DNA of 64,000 bases from Opisthorchis felineus. Lineage: Eukaryota > Platyhelminthes > Trematoda > Opisthorchiida > Opisthorchiidae. Both the position numbers and the translations under genes were made by a program. Location: positions 44,032-108,031 of the forward strand of contig SJOL01001547.1 in assembly GCA_004794785.1 (NCBI GenBank), read 5' to 3'. The notes under the pieces are model-generated. The model was not told where the DNA came from. It was given only the letters and a program-made list of their open reading frames with translations, and searched no databases. This document shows positions 13,263 to 25,522 of the stretch, piece after piece (position 1 is the stretch's first letter; every line of letters begins with the position of its first letter).

Positions 13263-14410
13263 CGAAAACATCCCGGGATTTGAGCAGTGGACACATGATT
13301 TTCTAGGCGAGATTTCAACCAGTCCATGCCGGTTGGACTTGAATTGTCACGTCTGAATGGTGAACGTTTCACACTCTGTCAAAGTGCTTGGTTCGCTCGT
13401 TAGTCTCAGCTGACTGACAGGCTCATGTGATCCACCAAACGTTCACCTCCGCTCATCGGCCAGTGGGGAGATATTTTATCGGAACAAATCAGACACCAAC
13501 TGCGTGCACCATTTTGGCCTATGATTTGCTACTGAGTGAAGAATGCTGATCAGTAGAGTCCGATCAGATGCGGTCACTGACGATGGAACCCACACATTCA
13601 CACGTAGGCAAACTTACAATCTCTCTGTCACACACGTATGTCGATCTGGGCTGTTGTGGAAAGTGACCCAATACTTCAGTTTAGTACAAGGATTTGTTAC
13701 TTTCATCTTTTGGGAGGGTTTCAACGCAGCCATGAACAGTCCTCAGGTAGAGATTTTCGGCGGAACATCTTCAGTATGGCCCCGGGTCGTTGAAATTACA
13801 CCTGAGAAACATCCATTTGGAACTAGAAACGTGACATCAAATGGTACATGAGTACATTCTTTAGCGTGCAGTGTAGTTCTATCCCGAGTGATAAAGAACC
13901 AGTTTGATTTATCGAACTCCAGGAGGCCAGAGAGCTCTACGAAAGGCAGCATTTGGTGCACTCATTATCGAGTGATCACTTTGGTTTATAAGTAGTTCGG
14001 TAGAGAACATGATGAGAGGGATTTATCCGATTGGAATTTTGACGATGAAATTGACAGTTTCTCAAATCTCACTCATCTAAGGAGAAAATTTCACATTATC
14101 AACAAATTTCCTCTTTGGAGTATTTGCTTTACGATGGTAATTCGTAGCTAATGGACTTAAAAACGGCGTTGGTTATTGACAAAATGCACTCTCGTGTTAA
14201 TGGAATATTCAACTAAATCTCCCGTTTATGATGTTCCCCCACCCCCATACTTCAGTTGGCATAATATCCGAGATTCCACTACCTTTTTTGTGAATGAACT
14301 AGAAGAACATGCGGACGAATTTCCGAAGCATGTGGATAACTTCGCATCCTGATCCGCATCCTAATGCTTCGCAGTCGGGAGTGGATGTACTGAGAAACCA
14401 GTGAAATCGT

Positions 14411-14625
14411 TTCGACAAATACACTCATTTGCGTATAAATTTAGTCTTCACAGGAAACTCACTTGAATCTCTCGCTTGTGACTTCCTTCAACCGAATGTG
14501 CTGCACAAAGGCTGCCTCATCTTTCGATTGGAATGACATTCGAGATATCGTAGTACATTACCAAATGTAAGCTACTCACAAGGTTGCTGAAAACTCTTCG
14601 ACAGCAAATGAGTGTATTTGTCGAA
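14411..14625 (+). mobile_element. Complete MITE-like element with perfect 22-bp inverted ends
   Basis: The left end TTCGACAAATACACTCATTT plus GC (14411-14432) is repeated as its exact reverse complement at 14604-14625. The 215-bp element has no coding capacity. Inside are the segments shared by all family members in this window: TTGAATCTCTCG, GAATGTGCTGCACAAAGG, CATTCGAGATATCG and GGTTGCTGAAAACTC. No clear target-site duplication is visible next to the ends. It behaves like a non-autonomous DNA transposon; the transposase source is unknown. Confidence 0.75.
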
Positions 14626-15179
14626 CTGTGTCCAATTTGGGTTCAAGTAGGACATCAGGTTGAGGGAATCTCGTGCTTATCCAATGAGGGTGAAACCGGT
14701 CGTGGGTTGTCAAAGAATTTTCAGCAAACTTGCGACTGCTTTCCTTAGTGAAGTCGCTCTTTTCACCCTACTGCGAAGCCCCCAAACAAATTTCCACCAC
14801 GTTGCCTCTGTTAAGGAAGCCCTGTCCGCGTTTTCCTTGCAAAGGAAGTTTTTCCACCGAAAGGACCTCCAGCCCTAATGAAGCTGAAGGTTCACTGGGT
14901 AAACGTCATAGGGTCGGCCAAACCCTGGCTTTGAATAAACAACAGCTTTCACGTAGAAGTAGCTCCGTCCTATTGACAGCAGTCCCACGGCCTACTCGGG
15001 AGCTCCTATATTTTCGTTCAGTTTTTTTGCCCTGGTCATGTAAAGTTTGAAGCAAACCAATAACAAACAAAGCAGGGTGGCGCTGCGGATATAACCGGTA
15101 ACAAGTCCCTTATTAGCCATTTCTTCCATGCTAGAATTCCCTTGAGGCGACGCATCCAGGTGATTTGTATCCCATGGTT

Positions 15180-15290
15180 GATCAAGTGGCGCCATATTCT
15201 GTCTAACTGCGAGTTCATCACACTGCTGATCAGCCGCTCGTAGCCGAACGATTAAGTGTCCAAACTACTAGTCGGGAGTTTGTGGGTTAG
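15180..15290 (+). repeat. Dispersed repeat, SINE-like, copy 1
   Basis: AGTGGCGCCATATTCTGTC followed by TAACTGCGAG and, later, ACTAGTCGGGAGTTTG matches segments at 31768-31870 in the same order. Confidence 0.35.
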
Positions 15291-15729
15291 AAATTTCCAG
15301 GAGTTTCCCAATAAGGATGAAATAGATGTGTGGTGCTTCTCGGCTTTTCACCGTAGATTGGCCTCACTCATTTGGAAATTTCCAACTCGCCTCACACTAC
15401 TAACAACCTTCTGTTTTCTCAGTGGCTGGGGTGACCAGAAGGCAGACTGGGAATTTCAGTCTTTAGAAACCCGCTTATTGTGGACGTTGGAATTTAGCAG
15501 CGGATCTGTTTGCTAAGCCTGGTAGTTGACTTGAAAACGCACCGGCAACAGTTGAGTTGACATCGCTAGTCAGCATTGACAATGTATCTGCTATTGACGA
15601 TGGAACCAACTAGCAAGTTCGACGAACAGGTTCAAGGTTCGTAGAAACCCTGGAGCTACCAGTATTCAGTTCCAAGGCAGACCTCTCACGACGGTGTATG
15701 AGCACGTCCCAGGTGGGGAAACATGAATC

Positions 15730-15862
15730 CAACTTCTCGAATATCGTGCCAACTTGAACACAAGGCGACCTTTGTGCAGCACATTCAGTTGAAGAATGTC
15801 ATAAATGAGAGATTCAGTTAACTGAAAACCAAATTGATGAGCAAATGAGTGTACTTTTCGAA
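15730..15862 (-). mobile_element. MITE-like family copy, reverse, partial
   Basis: It contains the reverse complement of the family core (TCTCGAATATCGTG, CCTTTGTGCAGCACATTCAG, TTGAAGAATGTC) and ends in GCAAATGAGTGTACTTTTCG, a mutated inverted end. Confidence 0.65.
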
Positions 15863-15899
15863 ATTCTATTAGTTCTTATGAAAAGGTTTCGTACTTCAT

Positions 15900-18780
15900 A
15901 TTTTACCAGATTCTCAGCGAACAACTAGTCACACATATGCCTTTGAAAGACATTTTGATAGCCAACTAGTACCAGAACCAGCCGTTTTCCATTTCTTACT
16001 TGTCCGGGTCATAACTATTTTTAAAATGACCACACCAAAGAGTTCGGCTAAAAATGGACCAATCAGAAGTCTAGTTGTGCCAAATGCAGGCAGCGTCAGC
16101 TGACGGACAAATGGGAGCACAGCGGAGAAACCGCCACCCGCTCAGGCTCTCAAATTTTGAGAGACGAGAAAACAGTTACGATGAGTGGGGGTAGTAGGTA
16201 ACTGCGGATGTACATACGATATGATTCCTTACCACTAGTATCTAAGTCTTTCGTGATCACAGCTCTTGTTTCGCCATATGCTTGTTTTTAGTTACAGTGT
16301 GAAAATGCCACACTGGGAAACGCGGTGTTTTTTAACTACAGTAATCCACGTCCAGCTATCAACCCAGCACATTCATTAGCCAAAAGTCAGGCGTTTTCCA
16401 GGTATCTAATAAAATTAGCCGTATCTCCGCTCCTGTAGATGGAGGCAAACTAAGACTCAGAGACCAACACACTTTATGACATTCCCTGTGTCACACACGG
16501 TATTCTTCATACCAGCCCTAGTTCGGTAGCTCAAATAAGGTCCAGTAAAACTGCTCTCTGATGCGATGGTCCAAGGTGGTGGATTGCTTCATGGTAACAA
16601 GTATTCACCCAGTTTTTTGACCATACATTTCTATGCCAGATGCCGCGCCGCGCCAGCTCTTCAGCGATCTCGCTCCCTTATCTAACAGTCACACAAAACG
16701 TTGACAGAGGAAGAAAGAATTTACATAATTCAGAGAGCGTTTTTGGCCATGGAAGTCCATATTTTTTTATCATTTCTTGTTCGGGTCTTCTGTTCAATCC
16801 AGTGCTTTCATGGGTCTGAACAGAACCTTCCCGGTAATTCAAAGAGTGGTCTTTGTGGGTGCAATGTATCCTACCTGGCAGTTGCACATTTTTGATGTAT
16901 AGATAGCTACGCTTGCGGGCTCAGGAGTCCAAAGTCAGTCTTTTCGACGGAACTAAGGGGAACTGATTCACCGGTGCCATCGACTGGGATGACACCCGTA
17001 AAGACCATTCTGGTCTTTGATACCCGATTTGGTGGGGGATTCTTATCCAAACTTTGGAGGGGTAGTAAGTCCGTAAGTACCCAAACCGAACCAGTTTATC
17101 TTCAAACATATTGTGTTTGTTGTTTGTATGAAGAACTATTCAGCTTTGTCTAGACGACTTAACGAACCTGGATACTGGAATGCAAGACATCACTCCGACA
17201 CCTAGTTTAACCTTATTTCGCGTTGTATCATATCCTCCGATTGCGAAGGTTTTGGAGTTTACTTCAGACTGAAAGCTCCATATCACGAATCTGACCTGCC
17301 GTTTGCCGCATAGAGACAAATTTGTGAAGATCGGCATTGTACTTTATGATGAACAGTAAAACATCGGGTTAATCTCCAGAATGGGTTGAGGTTCCCGATT
17401 CGGAACTTTGAGTCACGCGTAAGTTTGACGGTCCCGAATATCAAAAGGGAGAATTGGGCTTGAGAGTCCACAATACTATTTACACAAAGGTGAGCAAAGT
17501 TACACAACAAACCTCAAATGTCAACCTTCGTGGCGCAAACACGTGCGCAGGTGTCACTGACTGGCACAGTGCAGACCAGACAAAGGCGAGCAGAATGTTG
17601 CTTCGGTAATGTGGGTTGCTGTTGTCCCTTCCGATACCAGTCTCGTGATTCTGATTGGCGCTGCGATCACACGGAAATCGCAACAGAACAGGGCAGGGGG
17701 CAGGCTCACTAGGCGGGACACGAACACTCATGGGTAAGCGGGTCAGCTGCGCACATTCACTCACACACATACACATGCTAATACACCAGTGTCGGACCGG
17801 ATGACCTTTGCTGCACATGGTGAATGGCGGGTACGGATGAGAAAAACATGTGTAGATCAAAAGTACACGGGTGGAGTAAGCAAATGAATGGGGGAATTAC
17901 CGTGACGCCAAGTTAGATTCAATAATGTAGAATTGTCAAGTAAGTAGGCTTCAAAACGGAGAAATCCTAAAAGTGGATCAGATGCATTACTTAAGTGCAG
18001 AAAAATCGTAGAAGAAACAGGCTCGCTTTTCTGATTACCTTTACCAGTATCTACTCTCACTGACTTGTAACTCCTCGGATCATGCTGTGTTCAATAAAGT
18101 GTCAGTCAGAGGTGACAGAACGGAAAACCACGTGACTATCCCTGCGCTTTATGTATGTAGGCCAAGTGCCACAGTATTGTACCACAGTATTCGTGTAAAC
18201 CTTACAGTAATCTTTTGAAAAGTCTGATGTATTTGCTATTCAGTCGTTAATAAATCAGAAGTTCACGCCCAGTGGCCAGAAAATCGAGACATAAACCTCG
18301 GTACACTGATGTCGTGTTATTCCATCAAAATAATCGTGGATTGGGTAAAAGATAGACGGAAAAGCCAAAACGATCCCATCACTTCACTCACAGCCGCATT
18401 AGAAACGTAAAACGAAAAATTTGTCATTAGGGTCTACTTTCAACTGGTTGCAGTGAGCAAGAACTCAGTTTTCAGTTTCAAGATGGTTGGTTTCTTGTAG
18501 AACTGGTATCGAACAACAAAGTTCACTCAATGGGTTTCTGCTCTTCAGTGAGTGGAGAGCCTTATCGCTTGGACGTTTTCATGGTTAACACCATGACTTT
18601 CCGAAAAGTTACCAACCTATTTGCACTGTATTTGTGACTTTGTTGGTGCCGGAGCCGAAAACGGTGAAGTGATAGGAGAAACTACATTTAAAAAACACGT
18701 GTCGCATTGTTTGATTAGCGATACTAAAAATTTCTCAGGTTTTTTCGATCACATTGGGCTTGAAATAGCGCAACATGGAT
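15900..18780. other. Mostly unassigned sequence
   Basis: The only long frame is 126 codons on the minus strand at 17480-17860, Cys- and Pro-rich with a run of CMCVSECAQL type. It lacks splice support and may be a translated repeat. Confidence 0.4.
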
Positions 18781-18794
18781 AAAAATATTAATTT

Positions 18795-19015
18795 TCCAGA
18801 GAAATACACTCATTTGCAAACCAATTTGGTTTTGCGAGAGACTCACCTGGAACCCAACTGAATCTCGTTTATGATGTTTTTAAACAACTGAATGTGCTGC
18901 ACCAGGCCGCTTCATGTTTCAGCCGGTACGATATTCGACATATCGCGATACATGTATAGACGTAATACTCCAAGAGCTTTCAGCAACTTTATGAGTAGTG
19001 TAGTACGTCTGAACA
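18795..19015 (+). mobile_element. MITE-like family copy
   Basis: It starts AAATACACTCATTTGC, continues with CAACTGAATGTGCTGCACC and GATATTCGACATATCGCG, and ends TTCAGCAACTTTATGAGTAG. The outer bases of the left end are eroded. Open frames of 110-129 codons on both strands over this region come from the repeat. Confidence 0.65.
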
Positions 19016-19599
19016 AAAATTGTTTAACCAGGCATGACAGTCCGACCAGCTTTTTGGAAAATGACAAACAGTACATTGCAGAAGAACATAGCCAGAATGA
19101 TGTCTGGTGTTTTTTCATGGCTAACTTGTCTATTGGAAGCGGTGTATGCCTCATGTTGACTGTTCTTTCAAGGTCACTGTGTGTGACCTCATACGGAATG
19201 CTTACAATGAAGGCAGATGCGGTCAAGCTGTACAAAACACTCATGACCTCAAAAGCATGTAATCCTGAGAAGCCTTACTAAGGCCGAAATCGTTCATTAC
19301 CACTATCCAGTTAGGACGGCAAAAGAGGACGCATCACCCTAAATTTATTGTAAACAGTGATCCGAAACATGATGCTTCATTTATCCGACTTGTCCAAGAT
19401 GGCGACTGTCTGCCAGCAATGCGGTGGAGCGGTAATGCACCACACGCCCAGGAAAGTCTAAGATGACACCTGCGAATGTTAAGTATTTTAAAACTCTGCG
19501 CAGATGAGATGTTTAATTTCGCACCTGAGGGCTTGTAACTGCTTAGTTCGTGTTTGCTAATAAATGAATTCGCAGTGAAGGGCTTCCCTCGTTTTACTC

Positions 19600-19682
19600 A
19601 GGGTTACTGAAAGCTCACTGTTTATGATAATTTTCAACTCAATGTTCTGCACAAAAGCCACCTCATGCTTCACTTAGACGGT
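19600..19682 (+). mobile_element. MITE-like family fragment
   Basis: It carries only the middle segments (TTTTCAACTCAATGTTCTGC, ACAAAAGCCACCTCATGC). Both ends are missing. Confidence 0.45.
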
Positions 19683-19751
19683 GGTCTTAAAGACCGACCT
19701 TTTCAACTAAATTTGAGCTGTCATGGTATTTCTGGTGTTCTTATCCTGCAG

Positions 19752-19940
19752 GCCAATTGCAATGTTGAAGACTGGTTTTTGCCGGAGGCAGTCATCGAAA
19801 GAATGCTGCAAACCACAGTGAACCTTGGCTTGCGTTCACAGCAGGATACGGCTTCGAGCTTTTCCAGAGAACTAACGTCTAATTCATCGTTTTTAGTTCA
19901 AACACTGCAAACAAGCTGCTACAGTGGGCGATACATTTTG
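19752..19940 (+). CDS. Plus-strand exon candidate
   Basis: After a good acceptor (GTTCTTATCCTGCAG) the frame reads ANCNVEDWFLPEAVIERMLQ and then TTVNLGLRSQQDTASSF, with balanced amino-acid use. Possible donors nearby (GTGGGC at about 19921, GTTATT at about 19944) are weak, so the right border is approximate. A partial MITE-like copy ends about 70 bp upstream. No family recognised, and no partner exon found. Confidence 0.3.
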
Positions 19941-20039
19941 CTGAGGTTATTGTTTTTCATTCAAACAAACGCAGTTTCTAGCCTCACCAAGCCCCCCGGC
20001 GAAAATAACGGAACTTTCACTGATGAGCCTTGACGGATA

Positions 20040-23000
20040 CATAAGTCTAAAGCTGATACGCATGTGCCCATGATGAGCACAGGTAGCTGGTAACAGCACA
20101 GTAGGTCCGCGCTGATGTTCCGTTAACTCGTGCAGCTGTTTTGTAAAAGCGGGGCATTTGTATCCGACCCTACACATGGTCCTGCGTGTCCCCCCCCATA
20201 CCATCCACAGGTCCGACCGTTAAACATGTACCATTAAAAAAACTGATGCGCATGCCAAACTGGAAAGAAAGCAGCATCGGGGATCAATTGAGCGGATGAT
20301 GATGGGAATCGTTGTAGGGGGTAGTCGGTGTTGTGAAGTTGGTGGCCGGTCTTGTCAGAGGAGCGGTGCCTCGAAACATGATCTTCGCGGATTTGGGGAG
20401 CTGCGCAACTGTCCCCGTCATCCTGGAAGAATCACTGTGATGGATGTACATGAACGTGTTTCGTCACTGCATAAAAAACGGGTTTTGCACCGTTTCGGGC
20501 TGCAACACTGACCGTGAGTGTTTGCATGCATGTGCACGCATCAGCTCCGCGCAAGCAGGCTTACATCGACCGGCGCCCTGTTTTGAAAATCGGTCATGTG
20601 CACACTCACAGTGCTAGTGACGCAGGTCACGAGTTGATAGCACTACATAGAGAAAAGTTCTTAAGGTTATCGATCCTTCTGATTTGTGCGGACAAGATGC
20701 CAGTTAGCGCTCCGTTCACGCATGTGACGCTACTCGATCAATACTGGTTGTTGTAGGCGGGGAATGGATTCAAAAAACTGACAAATATGGTGGTCATCGA
20801 ACAGGCTGAATAAATGTTTACTCAACACTGATTTTCCTGTAGAATTTGCGGACTCCCACCAATAGTTCGCCTCTATCGATCCCTGAGTCAAACAGTGAAG
20901 TTTCCAAGGACAAAAATTCACAAACTCAATGAACTTCAACGGTTGGAACAAGAGATCACGGAGGCATTAAGAATCAAGGCAGGGGGTGAACACGAGAACG
21001 ATTACCTCAAAAATTAGAATAGGACCTGGTGCAACCCTCCATATTGCAAGGTCGAGTTCACCTAAAGAAATAGGGGACTGTTTCTATATCGGTTTGCGTT
21101 TTCACTCCGGATTGAGCTGTGTGAAAATAGATCAATATTTAAGCCTTTCAGATTGGCTATCGTAAGGAAGTGTACTCCGTAGGGAGGGTGGCTTTACGGC
21201 AGAGAGCTGAGATTGGAAAACCTCTAGTTAAGCTTTGGTATTTAAGAAGTTAATAGTCTTCAAATCCAGGTTTAGACACCCTGACCGTAGTTTAAACTAC
21301 AGAATATCATGAAATAGGCAGATAACGATGCCTTCATGTCCCAGCGGCCTGGCGACATCAGATGGGTTGCCTTATTCACTACATACAGGAGGGCGGATAA
21401 ACGAAAATACAAATTTTGACTCCGCTCCTGCACCCCACCAAACAATCTTTTGTATATCTCAGGGGTGGGCGTTTCAACTAGGCAATTGCACACCAGCATC
21501 CCAGTCTGCCATGCACTCCCGCTATTCAGAAGCCGTTTTCATGTATCTATGACAGCTTTTATCATGTGAAACCCTAAAAGTCTCTTGCATCCACTCTAGC
21601 GAATTCATCGATTAGCATTTACTATAACTTTGAAACCCGACCACAAAATCCATTTGAGTTTGTGATATCTAGACTCTCCTGCCTGTGTAACAAATTGTGT
21701 TGTTGTTCGCACACTACTGAGTTCGCGAGCCGGGGTCTCTTTGCTCGTGGGGATACCTGTGAATAGGCACCTCTGTGTCCCCGACTACATCCGTAAGAGC
21801 TTGCATCAGTTTAAATACCAATGGCTTTTTGTTTGTGCTATCCGCACATGGATCGACAAGTTGTTACGCCGATTCAGTCAAAGACACCTCCCACTGAGGA
21901 TTGACCACTCTTTTGCCCGCTATGCGACTTTCGTATACATTTGCGATAGCTGGGAACTTCAGTGCACATATAAGGCAGCAGAGAAACATGTTACAAGTGC
22001 ATTCGATTTGAACACGAAAGGTGATGACATTGTTGAGTGCGTTTTGCAACCATGCGCTGACAACTGGTTGTTTCTCAGGAGCACTAAGTTTAGACGCAGT
22101 ACTGACCAGCTCCTACCTACTGCCAAGTAATTACGGAGCTAATTGAACCACATCGTCATCGAGCTTGGACCACCTTGAAATGCACAGGCTGATTCAGGTC
22201 ATGCTGTCATCTAGTGATATAATTTCATTAAATTTCCCCAGAAAACCGAACTGCTTACTTATCAGCAGAACATTGCTATACTAGTGGTCATCCTAGAGAA
22301 AATGAATCATACCTGGGGAGAGAGAACAACAGATAGGTACAATGCTGGAAACTGCTTGTGGTGTTTCCGAGAACGTGCACGGAAAACATTGGAGTGACTA
22401 AGGCCGCTCCCCGACGTAAGACGCTGCATCCCGACGGGTTTAGGGTAAAATTCGGTCACTTGAATGTCAGCTTAGGTAAAGCCTTTGTGTGAACAAAGAG
22501 AAGCGGCCGAAATTCAAGAAACGGGAAGCCGATTTGGTTAATCTGTAATGCCGGACATAGGAGGCGATTTGTTGGAAACCTGATACATGATTGGAGCTGA
22601 TGGGTAGAATTCTTCGAACAACTATCTACTCAAATTGATTCATGGTCTGCAGTTTAAATCCTCTCAGTTTACGAAGCACTAATGTAATTTCTTACCTTGA
22701 AACGCCGTCGGGCTGCTGCATCGGTGCAGCTTTCGTCATCCCTATTCAGAGACAGAAATGGTTCAGTATTCCGCGTTGACTAAATCGTTTGAATTTTATG
22801 GAATAAGAACGCATTTCATTGAAATGGGGCATGTATTACGTAAGCCCATCCACCGTCTATCGAACAAAGTGCTTTTTGTTCCAAGCGAGCGTTGAAGTTT
22901 TCCGGATATAGGTCACTACATGACAACGCGAAATGAAAGCACCTACAACCAAACCAAGAGCTGTGTAATCTCCACGCCTTCTTGGTTGGGACCCATGTGA

Positions 23001-23440
23001 CCCTAATTATAAGGGGCTGGACACGCAACAGATCCCAGTGAGGCGCATACTGTCATTTTCTCGTCTGCTTGCCTAGCTAAGGCTCACCCGTTGTTGTGCG
23101 CGAGCTTAAGTCTGATGCGGTTCACAAGACTTTGGCTCTGTTGACGGTGTCTTACTTCGACATGATGCTCAGGTGTGGTTATTTTAGCGCTGTCCAGAGG
23201 TTAGGCACCTTATTCTTGATCGTTTATCTTGAGGACACAGGGCTTCTTCGCACTGAGTCCCTAACCTTCCTTTTTCTTCCCAGTCTTCTTTCTTCACCGT
23301 TGGATGACACTTAAGCTATCAAGGGTGATGATGTGATCTTCCTTGAACTGAAAGGTATGTTTAGCTGGCAAGTAATCTTGGAGAGGGGGTAATGCCCTCG
23401 AATATGATTCATGCTCTTTACCTAAACATCTCCGGTTGTT
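20040..23440. other. Mostly unassigned sequence
   Basis: A 129-codon plus frame at 21741-22130 (containing RHLPLRIDHSFARYATFVYI) looks somewhat protein-like but has no recognised motif and no partner exon. The remainder shows short frames only. Confidence 0.4.
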
Positions 23441-23447
23441 TTAGAGT

Positions 23448-23825
23448 TTATAATGAACTAGTCAAAGCTCTAGTATAGTTCGGCAGGGCCGCCTCCCATC
23501 TCTCAATGCGTTCATCGTTCTCAATGGCACAGCACTGCCACCCTGGAATCGACATGCGCTTTGAACTTTCAAAGTATTGTTCACGAATTTTCAATTCCTG
23601 ACCTTTTGGAACTTCAGAGTGGACAGCATATTGAGTGGTTTGTGCACCTTGAAAGTCGCACAGGCCAGTATGGTACGGTAACAGAGGAGGATAGTGTACG
23701 TGTTGGTGAAACGCAAACAATTTTCGCCAAATTGCCTCGATAGCAAGATCTCTAAGGCCATAGCGTTGTTCGCGCAGCTGCGACAACAGTTTTGCCTTTT
23801 GGTTGGGAACCTTAAGCTCCCAAAT
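23448..23825 (-). CDS. Terminal exon candidate, 125 codons
   Basis: After the acceptor TAGGGTCTTCAG the frame runs 125 codons to TAA. The peptide starts IWELKVPNQKAKLLSQLREQ and continues with charged helices (RYGLRDLAIEAIWRKLFAF), a Tyr/Pro/His-rich middle, and a compact end with two adjacent cysteines (SIPGWQCCAIENDERIERW). The balanced composition and lack of low complexity make it look like real, conserved protein. It is on the same strand as the small membrane ORF 1.2 kb upstream and could be its last exon, but their phases need another exon between them. The family was not recognised. Confidence 0.5.
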   Translation of the reverse strand: MWELKVPNQKAKLLSQLREQRYGLRDLAIEAIWRKLFAFHQHVHYPPLLPYHTGLCDFQGAQTTQYAVHSEVPKGQELKIREQYFESSKRMSIPGWQCCAIENDERIERWEAALPNYTRALTSSL

Positions 23826-23949
23826 CTGAAGACCCTAGACGGCTTCTAACTTTGCTAACTGGAGCCATTGTAGCATGGTCTCGGTTAGCCAAATGCAACT
23901 TGTTCACAACGGTGTAGTGCGTTAGCGAGCACCTGGTAAAGAATCCGAA

Positions 23950-24010
23950 TCGCTAGAGGACTGAATAAAGTTGGTTGGGACACGTACTATGCAGGTCTGC
24001 CCATCGTGAA
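23950..24010 (+). mobile_element. LINE C-terminal remnant
   Basis: The plus strand reads WLGHVLCRSAHREALL, a clear match to the WLGHVLR...LPKR motif of the LINE at 41155-42150. Flanking sequence is too eroded to follow. Confidence 0.5.
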
Positions 24011-25027
24011 GCGCTGTTGTCCAATTCAAACCCCTGACACGGGTCTACATCATCCACCCTACAGAATACCCCAGTTGCGAGCATACCATCTCCTCCTAGC
24101 CAGTATGCCTGGCTACAGTTTACCCATCGTCATAGGCTAAGTCTCCGTTGAACAAGGGATTGCGTTTAACTCAAACGATACCCACACGTGCTCATTTCGT
24201 TGCTGTTCCAGAAGCGCAGGCACCTTGTTCTTGATCGTCCTCCCTAAGATCCTCACCCTTCAACTTTGTTTCCACTCTTTGCTAAACCGTTATTTCCTCG
24301 TGACGGCGTGACAATTTATTTACTGCTGTTGATGATGACGAATGTATCGTGACCTCTCCATTTTAAATTTGCCGTCCACTTACTGCAATCTTTACACCCA
24401 TAACCGTAGCTAGGCATCGACGGTTGGTAGTCATGGGGGGTCTTTCACGCCTGAAAGTTGGGAGTTTCAGAATCACCATCAGTTGTGGCATTTAATACTT
24501 TTATTTTCTGCACTACACATCACCAACAACGGAAAAACTTTCGTGGTAGAGTCGTCAACGGGGCTTGACAAGCTACAAGCACGCAGTACCGCCAGGCTAC
24601 ACGGCAAGGCAAACACATCGACTGGTGATGAATCAGTTGAAACCAAATTGCTAGATTTGGAAAACAATTGAACCGTCCACTGAACGACTTGGACCACCGG
24701 CATTCTGTCCCTTAACAGCATGCTTTAACTATTCACGTGTCTGAAACGGCTGCCGAAAGTAATATCCAGAGAACAGACGCCTAACCAAAACAAATTGTTT
24801 CGCCGATTCATGAGTAGTCAGTCACATGAACAAAACTTGTCGGCTGGCGATCAGAAGCAGCCATTCGGAGGTGGGCTGCTAGAAATAACCGGATATCATG
24901 TCGATTAGACGGTTTTGCCAAGAACTGGCTGCGGACCAAAAGGAGGCGTGCTCCGATTGGTCAGAATATGGGCCAATCAGAATCGAGAATTTTTAGCTTG
25001 GAGGCGATTTGCCTCATCACGAAGATA

Positions 25028-25294
25028 CTAACTTGACCTTGTAGAAAATCCTGTGATCGGTCCATAAACACGCTTGTAGCGATCTTGCCTTAAATCCATT
25101 GAAGGTTGTCTCAAGCTAGCATGCCTTTTGATTGTCCACAGAAGATGAAACAGCAGGCCAAGGACTAGTAGCATAGGAGCTGCGAACCACGACGCCAGCC
25201 CTCTTTCAGTAAAGCAGTGTAAGCACAGAATACCAGAGTATGAATCAGCTAATGGCTTGGGTGAAAGAACGAACGCCAACAACCACAAATGCAT
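25028..25294 (-). CDS. Small secreted or membrane protein candidate, 88 aa
   Basis: The ATG at 25294 opens an 88-codon frame ending in TAG. Residues 1-17 (MHLWLLAFVLSPKPLAD) look like a signal peptide. Residues 37-55 (SWFAAPMLLVLGLLFHLLW) look like a membrane segment, followed by a basic tail (TIKRHASLRQ...). Fifteen bases upstream is an acceptor-like CTAG behind the tract TTTGTTTTTTTTTCTTTT; in trematodes such sites can receive a spliced leader, so this may be a 5'-terminal exon. A GTTAGT just before the stop could act as a donor, in which case the protein continues in another exon. I do not recognise the family. Confidence 0.45.
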   Translation of the reverse strand: MHLWLLAFVLSPKPLADSYSGILCLHCFTERGLASWFAAPMLLVLGLLFHLLWTIKRHASLRQPSMDLRQDRYKRVYGPITGFSTRSS

Positions 25295-25522
25295 GGATAT
25301 TACTTTCACCTAGCGAGTAGTAATCGCGTCAAAAGAAAAAAAAACAAATTTGGAACGTAAGCGGGGACCAAAACAAACTCATAAAGGAACTAGACCGGAA
25401 TTGTAAATGTGATTGGTGTTTTTGGAAGAAAGGTATAAACAAGAGGCGGTCACTGAAAGTGAAACAAAACAACATAAATCGAACGAAAGCATTAGCACTG
25501 GATTATCGGTCAGTTCTCTTCT

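Noticed and set aside
17480..17860. 126-codon Cys/Pro-rich minus frame as a secreted protein
   Set aside because: It has no signal peptide and no splice support, and its composition suggests a translated repeat.
18892..19281. Overlapping 129- and 110-codon frames as genes
   Set aside because: The first part lies in a MITE-like copy, both strands are open, and no domain or splice support was found.
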